A DNA stretch of 64,000 nt from Salinibacillus xinjiangensis (GCF_009649735.1 NZ_WJNH01000003.1:62001-126000); one strand, 5' to 3'; positions 50,468 through 59,610 are shown, numbered from the stretch's first letter. A program made the numbers and translations. The notes: generated by a model from the letters alone, not told the origin.

Positions 50468-51004
50468 ATGATTATTATGATTAATGGCGCATTTGGTGTA
50501 GGAAAGACTACCGTTGCAAACGCCTTACACAAAGATTTGGAAAGTAGTATGCTGTTTGACCCAGAAGAGGTTGGATTTATGCTCCGAAATATTATTCCTG
50601 AGGATATACAGCAAACAGAGGCGAACACAGGGGATTTTCAGGATTTGGAGTTATGGAAGGAACTGACTGTTAAGGTAGCAGAACACCTTTTAGCAAAATA
50701 TCAAATGAACCTAATTGTACCCATGACGATTCGTAATCCAGATTACTTTCAATATATTTTTAATGGTTTTCAAAGCATAGATCCACAAACCTTTCATTTT
50801 TGTTTGACCGCATCAAAAGCAACGATTCACAAGAGACTTAGAGGTCGGGGAGAGAAAGAGGGGAACTGGTCTTTTGAGCAAACAGATAAATGTTTAAAAG
50901 CATTTGAGGAGTATAACTTTAAAGAATATATAGATACAGAGCATGCAACAGTTGATATGATGACTAAAAATATTATAGATAGGCTGTATAAAATCTTATA
51001 TTAA
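50468..51004 (+). CDS. TmrB-like P-loop ATPase (tunicamycin-resistance family)
   Basis: The 178-residue protein begins MIIMINGAFGVGKTT (Walker A at 7-14) and aligns well with B. subtilis TmrB: LFDPEEVGFMLRNIIPED, LIVPMTIRNPDYF, FCLTASKATIHKRLRGRGE and SWSFEQ/DKCLKAFEE-type segments. TmrB confers tunicamycin resistance by binding the drug at the membrane. It lacks the long C-terminal amphipathic tail seen in TmrB (197 residues), so the substrate may differ. AAAGGGGAC precedes ATG 50468. Confidence 0.78.
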   Translation: MIIMINGAFGVGKTTVANALHKDLESSMLFDPEEVGFMLRNIIPEDIQQTEANTGDFQDLELWKELTVKVAEHLLAKYQMNLIVPMTIRNPDYFQYIFNGFQSIDPQTFHFCLTASKATIHKRLRGRGEKEGNWSFEQTDKCLKAFEEYNFKEYIDTEHATVDMMTKNIIDRLYKILY

Positions 51005-51082
51005 GCTTACATAACGCTGAAAGTGGAATATTATGTTAAAATATACATATATGACTTCTTAAACATAGAAAGGACGATGGGA

Positions 51083-52126
51083 ATGGTTTTGAAAAAAACG
51101 CTGTATCGAAACAGTATACTAATCCTACTTTTTCTAGTTCTCGGTTCCAATATTGCATTGTATCATACTACACTAGGGGCCCACATTTTACCTGAAGATC
51201 CCAGTGGTGTTGTGATTGGATCCATGATTGATATCGCCGTCATATCACCATTATTATTTATGGCTTGGAAACGTAATTGGAGTTTAAAAAGTATGGTCAT
51301 ATCCATAGCTGCTGGTCTTGTACTGGTTCGTCTCCTCATTCCCATGGATTACTTAGCACCATTCGAAGTCATAACGTGGTTTGGATTTGCAGTGGAAGGA
51401 ATTTTGGTCCTTTTTGAAGTGTTGGTCATTGCTTCACTAGTAAAGTATTTACCCAACATCGTACGTTCTGTAAAACTAAGTACAATACCAGTTGTTTTTT
51501 CATTTCCTAACGCAGTAGAACAACAAGTAAAGTCTTCTTCGATCATTAAAGTTATATCCTCTGATCTCCTAATGTTCTATTATGCATTTGCAAGCTGGAG
51601 AAAACAGCCACGACAAGGTGATCGGCTGTTTACAATTCATCAAAAGACGAGTTTTATCGCCTTTCAAATCATGATGATTCATGCCATTGTTATTGAAACA
51701 ATCGGTATTCATTGGTGGTTACATGAAAAATCTATGATACTATCACTCATTTTACTTGTACTCAATATTTATTCCGTTATCTTTTTCATAGCCAATATCC
51801 AATCGGTACGTCTCAATCCAATTCAAACGACAGAGACTGGAATTTACCTATCCCTTGGGTTGATGAAACGAATGGAAATAAAGTGGTCTGATATTCAGGA
51901 AGTGATAGACAATCCTGGCCAACTAGAGCAAAAATCCCCAAAAAATACGATAGAATTTATGGCGGTTGATCTCGAGAAGGTACAGCCAGATGTTATATTA
52001 AGGTTAAAGCGACCGAAGAAAGCTACGCTTATGATGGGGATAAGTAAAGAGTTTGATCGGGTGTCAGTCAGAGTAGACGATCCCAACAGATTTAAAAGAA
52101 CAATTAAGGACCATTTGAATGAATAG
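51083..52126 (+). CDS. Multi-helix membrane protein of unknown function
   Basis: The 347-residue protein has about seven predicted helices in the first 270 residues and a C-terminal soluble domain (MKRMEIKWSDIQEVIDNP ... VRVDDPNRFKRTIKDHL) resembling a PH-like/DUF domain that often follows membrane segments. ATG 51083 is preferred over ATG 51077 because AAAGGA lies 9 bases upstream. The lipoprotein gene starts 12 bases later in the same direction. No function is assigned. Confidence 0.65.
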   Translation: MVLKKTLYRNSILILLFLVLGSNIALYHTTLGAHILPEDPSGVVIGSMIDIAVISPLLFMAWKRNWSLKSMVISIAAGLVLVRLLIPMDYLAPFEVITWFGFAVEGILVLFEVLVIASLVKYLPNIVRSVKLSTIPVVFSFPNAVEQQVKSSSIIKVISSDLLMFYYAFASWRKQPRQGDRLFTIHQKTSFIAFQIMMIHAIVIETIGIHWWLHEKSMILSLILLVLNIYSVIFFIANIQSVRLNPIQTTETGIYLSLGLMKRMEIKWSDIQEVIDNPGQLEQKSPKNTIEFMAVDLEKVQPDVILRLKRPKKATLMMGISKEFDRVSVRVDDPNRFKRTIKDHLNE

Positions 52127-52138
52127 GGGAGGCTTAAA

Positions 52139-52666
52139 TTGAGAATTCAATATGTTTTGTTGGTTATTTTTTTGACATTCTTAGTAGGCTGTGAAAGTCA
52201 GGATTATAATGCAGAACAGGACGTCTTTCAAACTAAAGAGGCAGCCATAAAACATTTTCTCGATGAGTTTCCAAGAAGTGATATTGAGCATGTGAAGACA
52301 ACGGACGATGATGAGCTATTTATTGTGCGGTCAGGAAATCACCAATATGATGTTTACGGTATGGAAAATGAACATAATCGTTACTCGATAGTCAAACTAA
52401 CTGCAACGTTATCACTTCATAATACGATAGCAGGGTCAGCTGAATTTCACACGCCGATGGGAAATGATTACACGTATCTAGTAGTAAAGCAAAATAACCA
52501 TGACAAATTACCACATGATACTAGAACAAAATTTGAAATGTCCCCCATATTGTCAGGTGACGCGGAACTATCCTTAAACCAAGGCCATATAGGAGTGAAA
52601 TCCCAATCTATTATGCCAACGAATGTGATTAAATCAACAGAAACCATTGTTAGCCAAGGAATCTAG
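52139..52666 (+). CDS. Lipoprotein of unknown function
   Basis: The 175-residue product has a lipoprotein signal (hydrophobic stretch ending LVGC; lipidated Cys18). The mature part is polar, with KEAAIKHFLDEFPRSDIEHVKTTDDDELFIV resembling domains seen in Bacillus lipoproteins of unknown role. Start TTG 52139 follows GGGGAGG. It is probably co-transcribed with the preceding membrane protein. Confidence 0.7.
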   Translation: MRIQYVLLVIFLTFLVGCESQDYNAEQDVFQTKEAAIKHFLDEFPRSDIEHVKTTDDDELFIVRSGNHQYDVYGMENEHNRYSIVKLTATLSLHNTIAGSAEFHTPMGNDYTYLVVKQNNHDKLPHDTRTKFEMSPILSGDAELSLNQGHIGVKSQSIMPTNVIKSTETIVSQGI

Positions 52667-52780
52667 TACATTATAGAGATAAGGTATAGTTTCCCAGTGG
52701 GCCATATCACATAGATTTGGTCTCTTTTTTGGTGAAATTTTCAGCCCATGTAAAGCTATTGTAAATTTTTAATATTGTTG

Positions 52781-52845
52781 TTGAAAAATAATTAGAAGCT
52801 AATGTACAATCGCAATATCGAAAACCGATATCGAAATCGGATTGT
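52781..52845 (+). promoter_or_regulatory. Promoter and palindromic operator of the padR-chrA unit
   Basis: TTGAAA at 52781-52786 and TACAAT at 52805-52810 are separated by 18 bases. Immediately downstream ATATCG-AAAAC-CGATAT (52815-52831) is an inverted repeat, nested in a wider ACAATC...GATTGT dyad (52806-52845). The position over the transcription start suits autorepression by the PadR protein encoded next. Confidence 0.6.
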
Positions 52846-52864
52846 GCTTTTGGAGGTGACTAGT

Positions 52865-53170
52865 TTGGAGGATAAAGTATTACGAAAGCTGTTCCTTGGA
52901 TTCATTCACATCCATATTTTACACCATGCAGAGGAACATCCGATTTATGGTGCTTGGATGGTAGAAGAACTGAAAGAGCACGGCTATGACATCAGCTCAG
53001 GGACTCTTTATCCAATTTTACATTCCATGGAATCTGATGGTCTATTGAAAAAGGAAGAAAGAAACGTAGAAGGAAAAATTAGAAAATACTACACGACCAC
53101 AGACAAAGGCAGTGAAGTGCTCATCGAATCACGAAACAAAGCCTATGAGTTATTTAAAGAAATATACTAA
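52865..53170 (+). CDS. PadR family transcriptional regulator
   Basis: Winged-helix repressor of 101 residues. The PadR signature is clear: IHILHHAEEHPIYGAWMVEELKEHGYDISSGTLYPILHSMESDGLL, the wing RKYYTTTDKGSEVL, then one C-terminal helix. TTG 52865 is selected because GGAGGTGA is 5 bases upstream; the open frame extends to 52802, but that stretch is the operator DNA. Sixteen bases later the chromate transporter begins, so it likely controls both. Confidence 0.88.
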   Translation: MEDKVLRKLFLGFIHIHILHHAEEHPIYGAWMVEELKEHGYDISSGTLYPILHSMESDGLLKKEERNVEGKIRKYYTTTDKGSEVLIESRNKAYELFKEIY

Positions 53171-53186
53171 AAGGGAGGGGACTATC

Positions 53187-54386
53187 ATGTCTAAACCGAA
53201 GAACAAAATTCAAACGCTGATTGAAATATTATTGACCTCCACAAAATTAGGATTGACTTCATTTGGAGGACCTGTTGCACATTTAGCATACTTTAAAGAC
53301 GAATACATTGACCGCCGTAAATGGCTTGATGATAAAACCTATGCTGACATTATTGCGATCTGTCAATTCTTGCCTGGTCCAGCCAGTAGTCAGGTAGGGA
53401 TATCCATCGGAATGCTTCGCGGAGGATTACTTGGCGGGCTGATTTCGTGGTTTGGATTTACCGTACCATCGATTATTGTGTTGATTGTCTTTGCAATGAT
53501 GTACCAAACATTTTCATTGGGTGATGCAGGTTTTATACATAGCTTAAAGATTGTGGCTGCAGCTGTTGTACTACACGCGTTAATTGGTCTAGGGAAGAAG
53601 CTGACACCTGATAAGCCTCGGTTAGCGATCGCAATGGTTGCCGCTACGATCATGTTATTATACCCATCGGCATGGATGCAGATATTTATTATTTTAGGTG
53701 CAGGCTTACTAGGTTTAAAGCTATTTAAGGATAAAGCAGAATCTAAAGTACAGCCATTTCACATTAACATTTCCAAAAAGCTTGGTTTGACCTCTTTAGG
53801 AATTTTAATAAGCTTACTTATTTTACTTCCACTATTAAATAAAGTATCAGACCATCCCTTATTAAATATTTTTGATATCTTTTTTAGAGTTGGCTCGCTC
53901 GTATTTGGTGGTGGGCATGTTGTATTACCTATGATTGAAAGAGAAGTTGTTCCTCAAGGTTTATTAACAGCTAATGAATTTTTAGCTGGATATGGTATGG
54001 CACAAGCTGTCCCCGGACCATTATTTACTTTCTCAAGTTATCTTGGGACAATGATGGAAGGAGTAATTGGTGCCATTGTAGCGACGATTGGAATTTTTCT
54101 GCCTTCCTTTTTACTCATTGTTGCTGCTTTACCATTTCTCAATGAACTTCGTCAGAGAGCTACATTTCAAGGCGTTTTAATGGGAGTTAATGCGAGTGTT
54201 GTAGGTATTTTGTTAGCTGCTTTTTATGATCCAGTAATCAACAGCTCAATTTTTAGTACAGCCGATTTTGCCTTAGGCGTCATTTTATTTGGCTTGTTAA
54301 ATATTTGGAAAGTCCCAGCTTGGCTCATTGTGATTTTAGGTGTGATTGGTGGATATGTCTTACAAATTATTGGAAGTGGCTTATGA
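53187..54386 (+). CDS. chrA: Chromate ion efflux transporter (CHR family)
   Basis: The 399-residue membrane protein has two homologous CHR halves. The first carries TSFGGPVAHLAYFKDEYIDRRKW and CQFLPGPASSQVGISIG; the second carries FGGGHVVLPMIEREVV and GYGMAQAVPGPLFTFSSYLGT. Bidomain ChrA proteins export chromate. ATG 53187 follows GGGAGGGG; an upstream in-frame start lies inside padR. PadR-ChrA pairs with PadR-type control are known in Bacillus. Chromate as substrate is by family. Confidence 0.88.
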   Translation: MSKPKNKIQTLIEILLTSTKLGLTSFGGPVAHLAYFKDEYIDRRKWLDDKTYADIIAICQFLPGPASSQVGISIGMLRGGLLGGLISWFGFTVPSIIVLIVFAMMYQTFSLGDAGFIHSLKIVAAAVVLHALIGLGKKLTPDKPRLAIAMVAATIMLLYPSAWMQIFIILGAGLLGLKLFKDKAESKVQPFHINISKKLGLTSLGILISLLILLPLLNKVSDHPLLNIFDIFFRVGSLVFGGGHVVLPMIEREVVPQGLLTANEFLAGYGMAQAVPGPLFTFSSYLGTMMEGVIGAIVATIGIFLPSFLLIVAALPFLNELRQRATFQGVLMGVNASVVGILLAAFYDPVINSSIFSTADFALGVILFGLLNIWKVPAWLIVILGVIGGYVLQIIGSGL

Positions 54387-54410
54387 TAACGCTGAAGTGA
54401 GGGATGTTTA

Positions 54411-55187
54411 GTGGGAATTGATTTTCATAATAAGAACAATCAAAAGAGTTACACCAAACGAACAGCTGATATTTCATGGATGGAAACAATAAAAAAAATT
54501 GTGCCTATTGCGGAAATTGGAGAAGCGTTGGACATTGGGTGTGGGGGAGGAATTTATTCCAAGGCGTTAGCGGACATGGGAGTTGCTCATGTTACTGGCG
54601 TTGATTTTTCTGAACCAATGCTTAATGGGGCAAAAGAAAATTGTAAAAATTACCATCAGATAACTTTTCAACTTGGAAATGCTTATGAAACGGGCTTAGA
54701 TGATAATCTTTATGATCTACTATTAGAAAGAGCACTCATTCACCATATTGAAGATTTGTATTTTTGTTTTGTAGAGGCATATAGGGTATTGAAGGATAAC
54801 GCCTATTATATCATTCAGGATCGTACGCCTGAAGATTGTTTATTAGAGGGTAGTGATCATCATATTAGAGGTTACTTCTTTGAACTTTTTCCAAGACTAG
54901 CTGAAAAAGAGATGAATCGACGGTATAAGAGTCAATTTGTAACCGACATGCTGCAGAAAGTAGGATTTCAAAACATTGAAGAAATTAAGCTATGGGAAAC
55001 AAGAAAGATGTATGATACTAAGGAGCAATTATTAATCGACTTAACGGAAAGAACGGGTAGAAGTATTTTACACGAATTAAGCGATGCAGAACTCAATCGA
55101 TTAGTAAAATATATAGATAGCTCCTTGTCTATTGAGGAAGGTATAGTTGAAAAGGATAGATGGACGATTTGGAAAGCAGTTAAATAA
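54411..55187 (+). CDS. Class I SAM-dependent methyltransferase
   Basis: The 258-residue soluble enzyme has motif I ALDIGCGGGIYSKAL (about 42-56), motif II acidic VTGVDFSEPML, motif IV LLLERALIHHIEDL (about 105-118) and post-motif helices. The fold is that of small-molecule methyltransferases. Start GTG 54411 has GAGGGA upstream. It begins 24 bases after chrA, in the same direction and without a terminator. The substrate is unknown. Confidence 0.85.
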   Translation: MGIDFHNKNNQKSYTKRTADISWMETIKKIVPIAEIGEALDIGCGGGIYSKALADMGVAHVTGVDFSEPMLNGAKENCKNYHQITFQLGNAYETGLDDNLYDLLLERALIHHIEDLYFCFVEAYRVLKDNAYYIIQDRTPEDCLLEGSDHHIRGYFFELFPRLAEKEMNRRYKSQFVTDMLQKVGFQNIEEIKLWETRKMYDTKEQLLIDLTERTGRSILHELSDAELNRLVKYIDSSLSIEEGIVEKDRWTIWKAVK

Positions 55188-55222
55188 GTTTTTATCTCAT
55201 ATCCTCTTTAAAAATTCACACA

Positions 55223-55247
55223 ATGATTCATACTATTTACGAATCAT
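55223..55247. promoter_or_regulatory. Inverted repeat upstream of the oxidoreductase gene
   Basis: ATGATTC-N11-GAATCAT lies about 40 bases before the TTG start. It could be an operator for a redox or aldehyde-responsive regulator; no regulator is adjacent. Confidence 0.35.
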
Positions 55248-55285
55248 GATAAATGTAGATTAGGGTCAAATAAGGAGGATTTAGA

Positions 55286-56224
55286 TTGAAAGCCATTGTC
55301 ATTGATCAATACGGTGGGAGCGAACAGCTTAAAGAAAGAGATGTAGAACGTCCGTCAATTACGGATGATCAAGTATTAGTGGAAGTTCACGCAACATCCG
55401 TTAATCCAATCGATTGGAAACTACGTGAGGGATATTTGCAGGAAATGCTTCCATTTGAATTTCCGATTATCTTAGGATGGGATGTTGCGGGCACTATAAC
55501 AGAAGTCGGTAAAAATGTAACAGAGTACAAAGCTGGGGATAGAGTATTTTCAAGACCAGCCACAACTAGACAAGGTACATATGCTGAATTTGTGCCTGTT
55601 GATCAGAATTTATTGGCAATGATGCCGGAAAATATGAGCTATGAGGATGGTGCGGCCATTCCATTAACAGGCCTAACAGCTTGGCAATGTCTGGTAGATT
55701 TTTCGAACATCAAAGAGGGAGATAAAGTCTTGATTCATGCTGGAGCTGGAGGGGTAGGAACCTTTGCTATTCAAATTGCGAAAAGCTTTGGAGCTTATGT
55801 TGCGACAACTGCAAGTGAAAAAAATGAGGAGTTTCTAACCCATTTAGGGGCAGACCAGGTAATTGACTATCAAAAAGACAATTTCGAAACGATACTGAGT
55901 GATTATGATATTGTATTGGATTCCATGGGCGGGGAAATCCAATCGAAAAGCTATAAAGTCTTAAAGGAAGGTGGCAAACTCGTCTCCATTGCGCAGCCCC
56001 CATCAGAGGAAGAGGCAACCAAACATGGTGTAGAAGCTGGATTTCTCTGGTTAGAACCAAAAGGAGAACAATTGGAAGAGTTGGCCAAACTTTATAAAGA
56101 AGGAAAGCTAAAGCCAATCATAGGCGAGGTATTTGAATTTAATGAAAAAGCAGTACAAGAGGCTCATGCTTTAAGTGAATCACATCATGCTCGTGGGAAA
56201 ATTGTGATTACATTAGAAACATAG
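55286..56224 (+). CDS. NADP-dependent quinone/zinc-type alcohol dehydrogenase family oxidoreductase
   Basis: The 312-residue medium-chain dehydrogenase/reductase has an N-terminal GroES-like domain (HATSVNPIDWKLREGYL, GWDVAGTITEVG), the Rossmann NADP motif HAGAGGVGTFAIQIAK (about 151-166), and GADQVIDYQKDNF. No zinc ligands of classical ADHs are evident, placing it with quinone reductases/enone reductases. Start TTG 55286 follows GGAGGA. A terminator follows its stop. Confidence 0.88.
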   Translation: MKAIVIDQYGGSEQLKERDVERPSITDDQVLVEVHATSVNPIDWKLREGYLQEMLPFEFPIILGWDVAGTITEVGKNVTEYKAGDRVFSRPATTRQGTYAEFVPVDQNLLAMMPENMSYEDGAAIPLTGLTAWQCLVDFSNIKEGDKVLIHAGAGGVGTFAIQIAKSFGAYVATTASEKNEEFLTHLGADQVIDYQKDNFETILSDYDIVLDSMGGEIQSKSYKVLKEGGKLVSIAQPPSEEEATKHGVEAGFLWLEPKGEQLEELAKLYKEGKLKPIIGEVFEFNEKAVQEAHALSESHHARGKIVITLET

Positions 56225-56232
56225 GTACAAGA

Positions 56233-56271
56233 AGAAACAGCAATCATCTAAAGTGATTGCTGTTTCTATTT
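56233..56271. terminator. Terminator after the oxidoreductase gene
   Basis: AGAAACAGCAATCA and its near complement form a 14-base stem followed by ATTTTA. It also closes the convergent small gene. Confidence 0.82.
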
Positions 56272-56411
56272 TACTTTTGTCCATCATTTAATCTTCTTGC
56301 ATCATCAGGTCCTGACATTCTTGTGGACCCTTTATAATCTATCCCCTGATCACGATCTGATTCGACACGCCCGCTTTTTCTTAACTTTTTCTCTTGTCGG
56401 TCTTTACCCAA
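56271..56411 (-). CDS. YpzI-like small protein
   Basis: Forty-six codons from TTG 56411, with AGGAGG about 8 bases upstream. The product MGKDRQEKKLRKSGRVESDR continues with DQGIDYKGSTRMSGPDDARR, which closely follows the YpzI family of Bacillus (short, highly charged, no known function). Confidence 0.78.
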   Translation of the reverse strand: MGKDRQEKKLRKSGRVESDRDQGIDYKGSTRMSGPDDARRLNDGQK

Positions 56412-56537
56412 TTCAAGCACCTCCTAGTACTAAGATGAGAAGTTTGAACGGATTTATTCATATAGTTCATGAAGGAGAAAATATCCTTTTTGTTGAAAAT
56501 AGAATGTAGGTTGTGTAACAAAAAGGGGATTTGGGTC

Positions 56538-57071
56538 ATGCAATATTTTATTGGAATTGTACCTCCGGATGATTATAAAGATAAAATCATAAACTTTCAA
56601 AAGCAGTGGGACAGCAATGATATTATGGATGTGGTTGAGCCCCATATCACTTTGAAGGCTCAGGGTGGATTAACTGAAGATGAAGAGTGGATCGCTAAAG
56701 TGAAGACAATCTGTAAAAGTTATCCGTCTATTCACCTTTCTATACATGAGCCTAAATTTTTTGGAGATGATATTCTTTATTTAAGTGCATCGTCTAACGA
56801 GTTATTCTCTTTACACGAAAAAATTGTACAAGCCATTTCACCTTCAGATGAGTTAATAAACCAATATTTTGAACTTGAAAACTTTGTGCCCCATATGACA
56901 TTAGCAAAAACGCACTATGGTTTATCGAAACAAGAGCTAAGAAGAATGGCGAAACGAGCTGAAAACGAATTGACTCCTTACCCTAGCTTTGAAGTTAGCT
57001 TTGTGAGAGTGTATCAAGAAAAAGAGAATAATGAATACGTCAAATATATGGATATACCATTATTGAAATAG
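56538..57071 (+). CDS. 2'-5' RNA ligase family protein (2H phosphoesterase)
   Basis: The 177-residue protein of the 2H phosphoesterase superfamily has two HxT/HxS motifs, PHITLK (about 37-42) and PHMTLAK (about 118-124), that form the active site. Similar Bacillus proteins (YjcG type) are putative 2'-5' RNA ligases or cyclic phosphodiesterases. ATG 56538 follows AAAAGGGGA; an in-frame start at 56469 gives an atypical N-terminus. A Nudix gene follows 28 bases later. Confidence 0.85.
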   Translation: MQYFIGIVPPDDYKDKIINFQKQWDSNDIMDVVEPHITLKAQGGLTEDEEWIAKVKTICKSYPSIHLSIHEPKFFGDDILYLSASSNELFSLHEKIVQAISPSDELINQYFELENFVPHMTLAKTHYGLSKQELRRMAKRAENELTPYPSFEVSFVRVYQEKENNEYVKYMDIPLLK

Positions 57072-57099
57072 TCATCTATTATCGAAAAGAGGGTTCAAA

Positions 57100-57717
57100 A
57101 TGAGCTACAAATGGTTAGAGTGGGCAAAACGAATTCAAGCGATTTCCCAGGCTGGATTAACGTTTTCTAAGGATGTTTATGATATTGAGCGCTATGAGGA
57201 ATTACGTCATATCAGTGCTGAGATTATGGAGGAATATAGTGAAATGGACTTTCAAAAGGTCGATGAATTGTTTAGCGTTGAAACAGGGTATCCAACACCT
57301 AAAATGGATGTTCGTGGAGCCGTTTTTCAAAACAATCAAGTCCTACTAGTTAAAGAAATGAATGAAGATTTATGGTCCTTGCCTGGTGGTTTTTGTGAAA
57401 TTGGATTATCTCCTGGTGAAAATATCGTCAAAGAAATAAAAGAAGAATCTGGCTTTGAGGTAACGCCAGTGAAACTCCTCGCTGCTTTAGATAAAAACAA
57501 ACATCCCCATCCTCCTGACGCTACTGATTACTACAAACTCTTTATTCAGTGTGAAATACATGGGGGAGAGGCACGTGTTGGTGTAGAAACAAGTGAAGTA
57601 AGATTTTTTAGTGAATCTAATCTACCAAAGCTTTCGGTCAAAAGAAATACAGAGTCACAAGTCAATATGCTGTTTGAGTTTTTACAGGATCCAGGAAAAG
57701 AGCCTGTTTTTGACTAA
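57100..57717 (+). CDS. Nudix hydrolase with Nudix_N domain
   Basis: The 205-residue protein has an N-terminal helical Nudix_N domain (WLEWAKRIQAISQAGLTFSKDVYD, residues 5-28) fused to a Nudix domain whose box reads GGFCEIGLSPGENIVKEIKEE-SGF (about 107-130; Lys replaces the usual Arg of the REUxEE core). Such proteins hydrolyse nucleoside diphosphate derivatives, e.g. ADP-ribose or related sugars. GAGGG precedes ATG 57100. Confidence 0.87.
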   Translation: MSYKWLEWAKRIQAISQAGLTFSKDVYDIERYEELRHISAEIMEEYSEMDFQKVDELFSVETGYPTPKMDVRGAVFQNNQVLLVKEMNEDLWSLPGGFCEIGLSPGENIVKEIKEESGFEVTPVKLLAALDKNKHPHPPDATDYYKLFIQCEIHGGEARVGVETSEVRFFSESNLPKLSVKRNTESQVNMLFEFLQDPGKEPVFD

Positions 57718-57737
57718 ACAATGAAGGGGATAAAGAA

Positions 57738-58193
57738 GTGAATATTATAGCGATACGAGAGCACTCAGAGTACAGGGAGCGGGCTATACAATATTTTCAA
57801 CATAAATGGGCGAATGAGGATAGCAAGATGGTATATGATGATTGCATAACAAATAGTTTAACTACCTCAAATCCCTTGCCGCAATGGTATATTTTGATGG
57901 ACGGCGATAAAATTATAGGGTGTGCAGGCTTGATTACGAATGATTTCATCAGTCGCATGGATTTATATCCTTGGATTTGCGCGGTTTATGTAGAAGAAGC
58001 TTACAGAGGCCATTCTTATGGAGCTCTTTTATTGGACCAGGCTAAGGAAGATGCCTTAAAGGGGGGCTTTTCGTCTGTATATCTTTGTACTGATTTAGAG
58101 GGCTATTACGAAAAGTATGGGTTTCATTACATGGCAGACGGCTTTCATCCGTGGGGTGAGAGGTCACGGATCTATGAATCAAAATTATCATAG
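57738..58193 (+). CDS. GNAT acetyltransferase
   Basis: The 151-residue protein has WYILMDGDKIIGCAGLI, WICAVYVEEAYRGHSYGALLL (acetyl-CoA loop) and VYLCTDLEGYYEKYGFHYM. These are typical of a GNAT subgroup acting on small molecules. Start GTG 57738 follows AAGGGG. It is followed 25 bases later by an SGNH hydrolase gene and belongs to a co-directional run of genes from 56.5 to 60 kb. Confidence 0.85.
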   Translation: MNIIAIREHSEYRERAIQYFQHKWANEDSKMVYDDCITNSLTTSNPLPQWYILMDGDKIIGCAGLITNDFISRMDLYPWICAVYVEEAYRGHSYGALLLDQAKEDALKGGFSSVYLCTDLEGYYEKYGFHYMADGFHPWGERSRIYESKLS

Positions 58194-58218
58194 AACGACT
58201 GCAAAAAGGAGAAATTGC

Positions 58219-58794
58219 ATGCGGAAACTGGTTTGTTTTGGTGACAGTATTACAGCAAGAAATGAGGGCATGCCCCAGCCGATGCTTACGACCAAACTAG
58301 CGACAAGGTTACAAGGCTTCGAAATCGTCAATGCAGGTGTATCTGGGGATAATACTTGTGATGCTCTAGCAAGAATAGAAGAGGATGTGATCCATCATCA
58401 GCCAGACTTTGTGACGGTCTTATTTGGTGCGAATGATGCTGCATTTCACAAGATGATTGACTTAGAAACCTATCAGTCAAATCTAAATAAAATAACAGAC
58501 CTTTTAAAATCACATAAAACAGTCCTGATTTCACCATCTCCTGTAGATGAAACTGTACAGTTTGCTAGGAATAATGAAACATTAAATCAATACGCATTAG
58601 CCGTTAAACGAGTTGCTGAAGGTACTGGTAGTTACTTCATTGATTTTTTTAATGAGATGATTTCACTGGAAAATTATCAACTCAAACTCAAAGGCATAAT
58701 GAATGACGGGCTACACTTTGGCGAAGAGGGCTATGATTTTTTGGTGGGATTAATAGAAAGAAAAATAAACGAAATAGAAGGGGCTATTAAATGA
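58219..58794 (+). CDS. SGNH/GDSL-type esterase
   Basis: The 191-residue cytosolic hydrolase has block I LVCFGDSITARNEG (catalytic Ser10 in GDS), Gly in NAGVSGDNT, Asn in FGANDAA (block III) and the catalytic Asp/His in MNDGLHFGEEGYDFL (block V). No signal peptide. ATG 58219 is chosen because AAAGGAG precedes it; upstream in-frame codons overlap the GNAT gene. Its stop overlaps the MBL gene start (ATGA). The substrate is unknown. Confidence 0.87.
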   Translation: MRKLVCFGDSITARNEGMPQPMLTTKLATRLQGFEIVNAGVSGDNTCDALARIEEDVIHHQPDFVTVLFGANDAAFHKMIDLETYQSNLNKITDLLKSHKTVLISPSPVDETVQFARNNETLNQYALAVKRVAEGTGSYFIDFFNEMISLENYQLKLKGIMNDGLHFGEEGYDFLVGLIERKINEIEGAIK

Positions 58795-59609
58795 TTCATT
58801 ACAAAGGGAAACATGTAACAGTCTTTCAAAGCGTATTATATATGACAACATCCACCCTTATCCATACTGATGAAGTGATGGTTTTAATAGATCCTAATTG
58901 GCTTCCGCATGAAATAAAAGAAATTAGAGAATGTGTGGAGCAGCATAAGGTTTCTCAGCAGCTCTATATCATATATACGCATAATGATTTCGACCATATT
59001 ATCGGTTCTGGTGCTTTTCCAGAGGCGAAGGTCATCGCATCAAAGACATTTAGCAACTATCCTCATAAAGATAATATTATTCAACAGATTAAAGACTTTG
59101 ACCAACAATACTATATACATAGGAATTATAAAGCTGAATATCCATCTGTAGATTTCGTGATTTCAAATGATGGTGAAAAAATGAATTTAGGAGATCTTAC
59201 TTTTACTTTCAATACCGCTTCAGGGCATACAAGTGACGGATTATTTACGATTGTTGAACCGCTTGGCATTTTTATTTCTGGTGATTATCTCTCAGATGTG
59301 GAATTCCCATTTATTACGAGTGGCTACAAGGACTATCTCAACACAATGGAAAAAGCGGAAAGGACTCTACAACAAAATAAAATAAACCTACATATCCCTG
59401 GTCATGGAACGGTGACTAATGATTACAATGAAATGACAAACCGACTGAATTTTTCAAAGTATTATTTAAATGAGATCACAAGTAGTAAATCGGATTTAGA
59501 AAAGCAATGTCAGCAGAAGTATTTATTTTTTGAGGGAATGAAGGATATTCACTATGAAAATATAAAGTTTGTGAAACAAGAGCTCGGGAAAAATTGTGGG
59601 GGAGAGTAA
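58791..59609 (+). CDS. MBL-fold metallo-hydrolase with variant metal motif
   Basis: The 272-residue metallo-beta-lactamase-fold protein. The metal motif reads YTHNDFDHIIG, i.e. HxDxDH instead of the canonical HxHxDH. Further ligands are His in TASGHTSDG, Asp in FISGDYLSD and His in HIPGHGTV. It is coupled to the SGNH esterase gene by a 4-base overlap and followed 1 base later by a GNAT gene. A hydrolase of thioesters, lactones or phosphodiesters is possible. Confidence 0.83.
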   Translation: MIHYKGKHVTVFQSVLYMTTSTLIHTDEVMVLIDPNWLPHEIKEIRECVEQHKVSQQLYIIYTHNDFDHIIGSGAFPEAKVIASKTFSNYPHKDNIIQQIKDFDQQYYIHRNYKAEYPSVDFVISNDGEKMNLGDLTFTFNTASGHTSDGLFTIVEPLGIFISGDYLSDVEFPFITSGYKDYLNTMEKAERTLQQNKINLHIPGHGTVTNDYNEMTNRLNFSKYYLNEITSSKSDLEKQCQQKYLFFEGMKDIHYENIKFVKQELGKNCGGE

Positions 59610-59610
59610 A

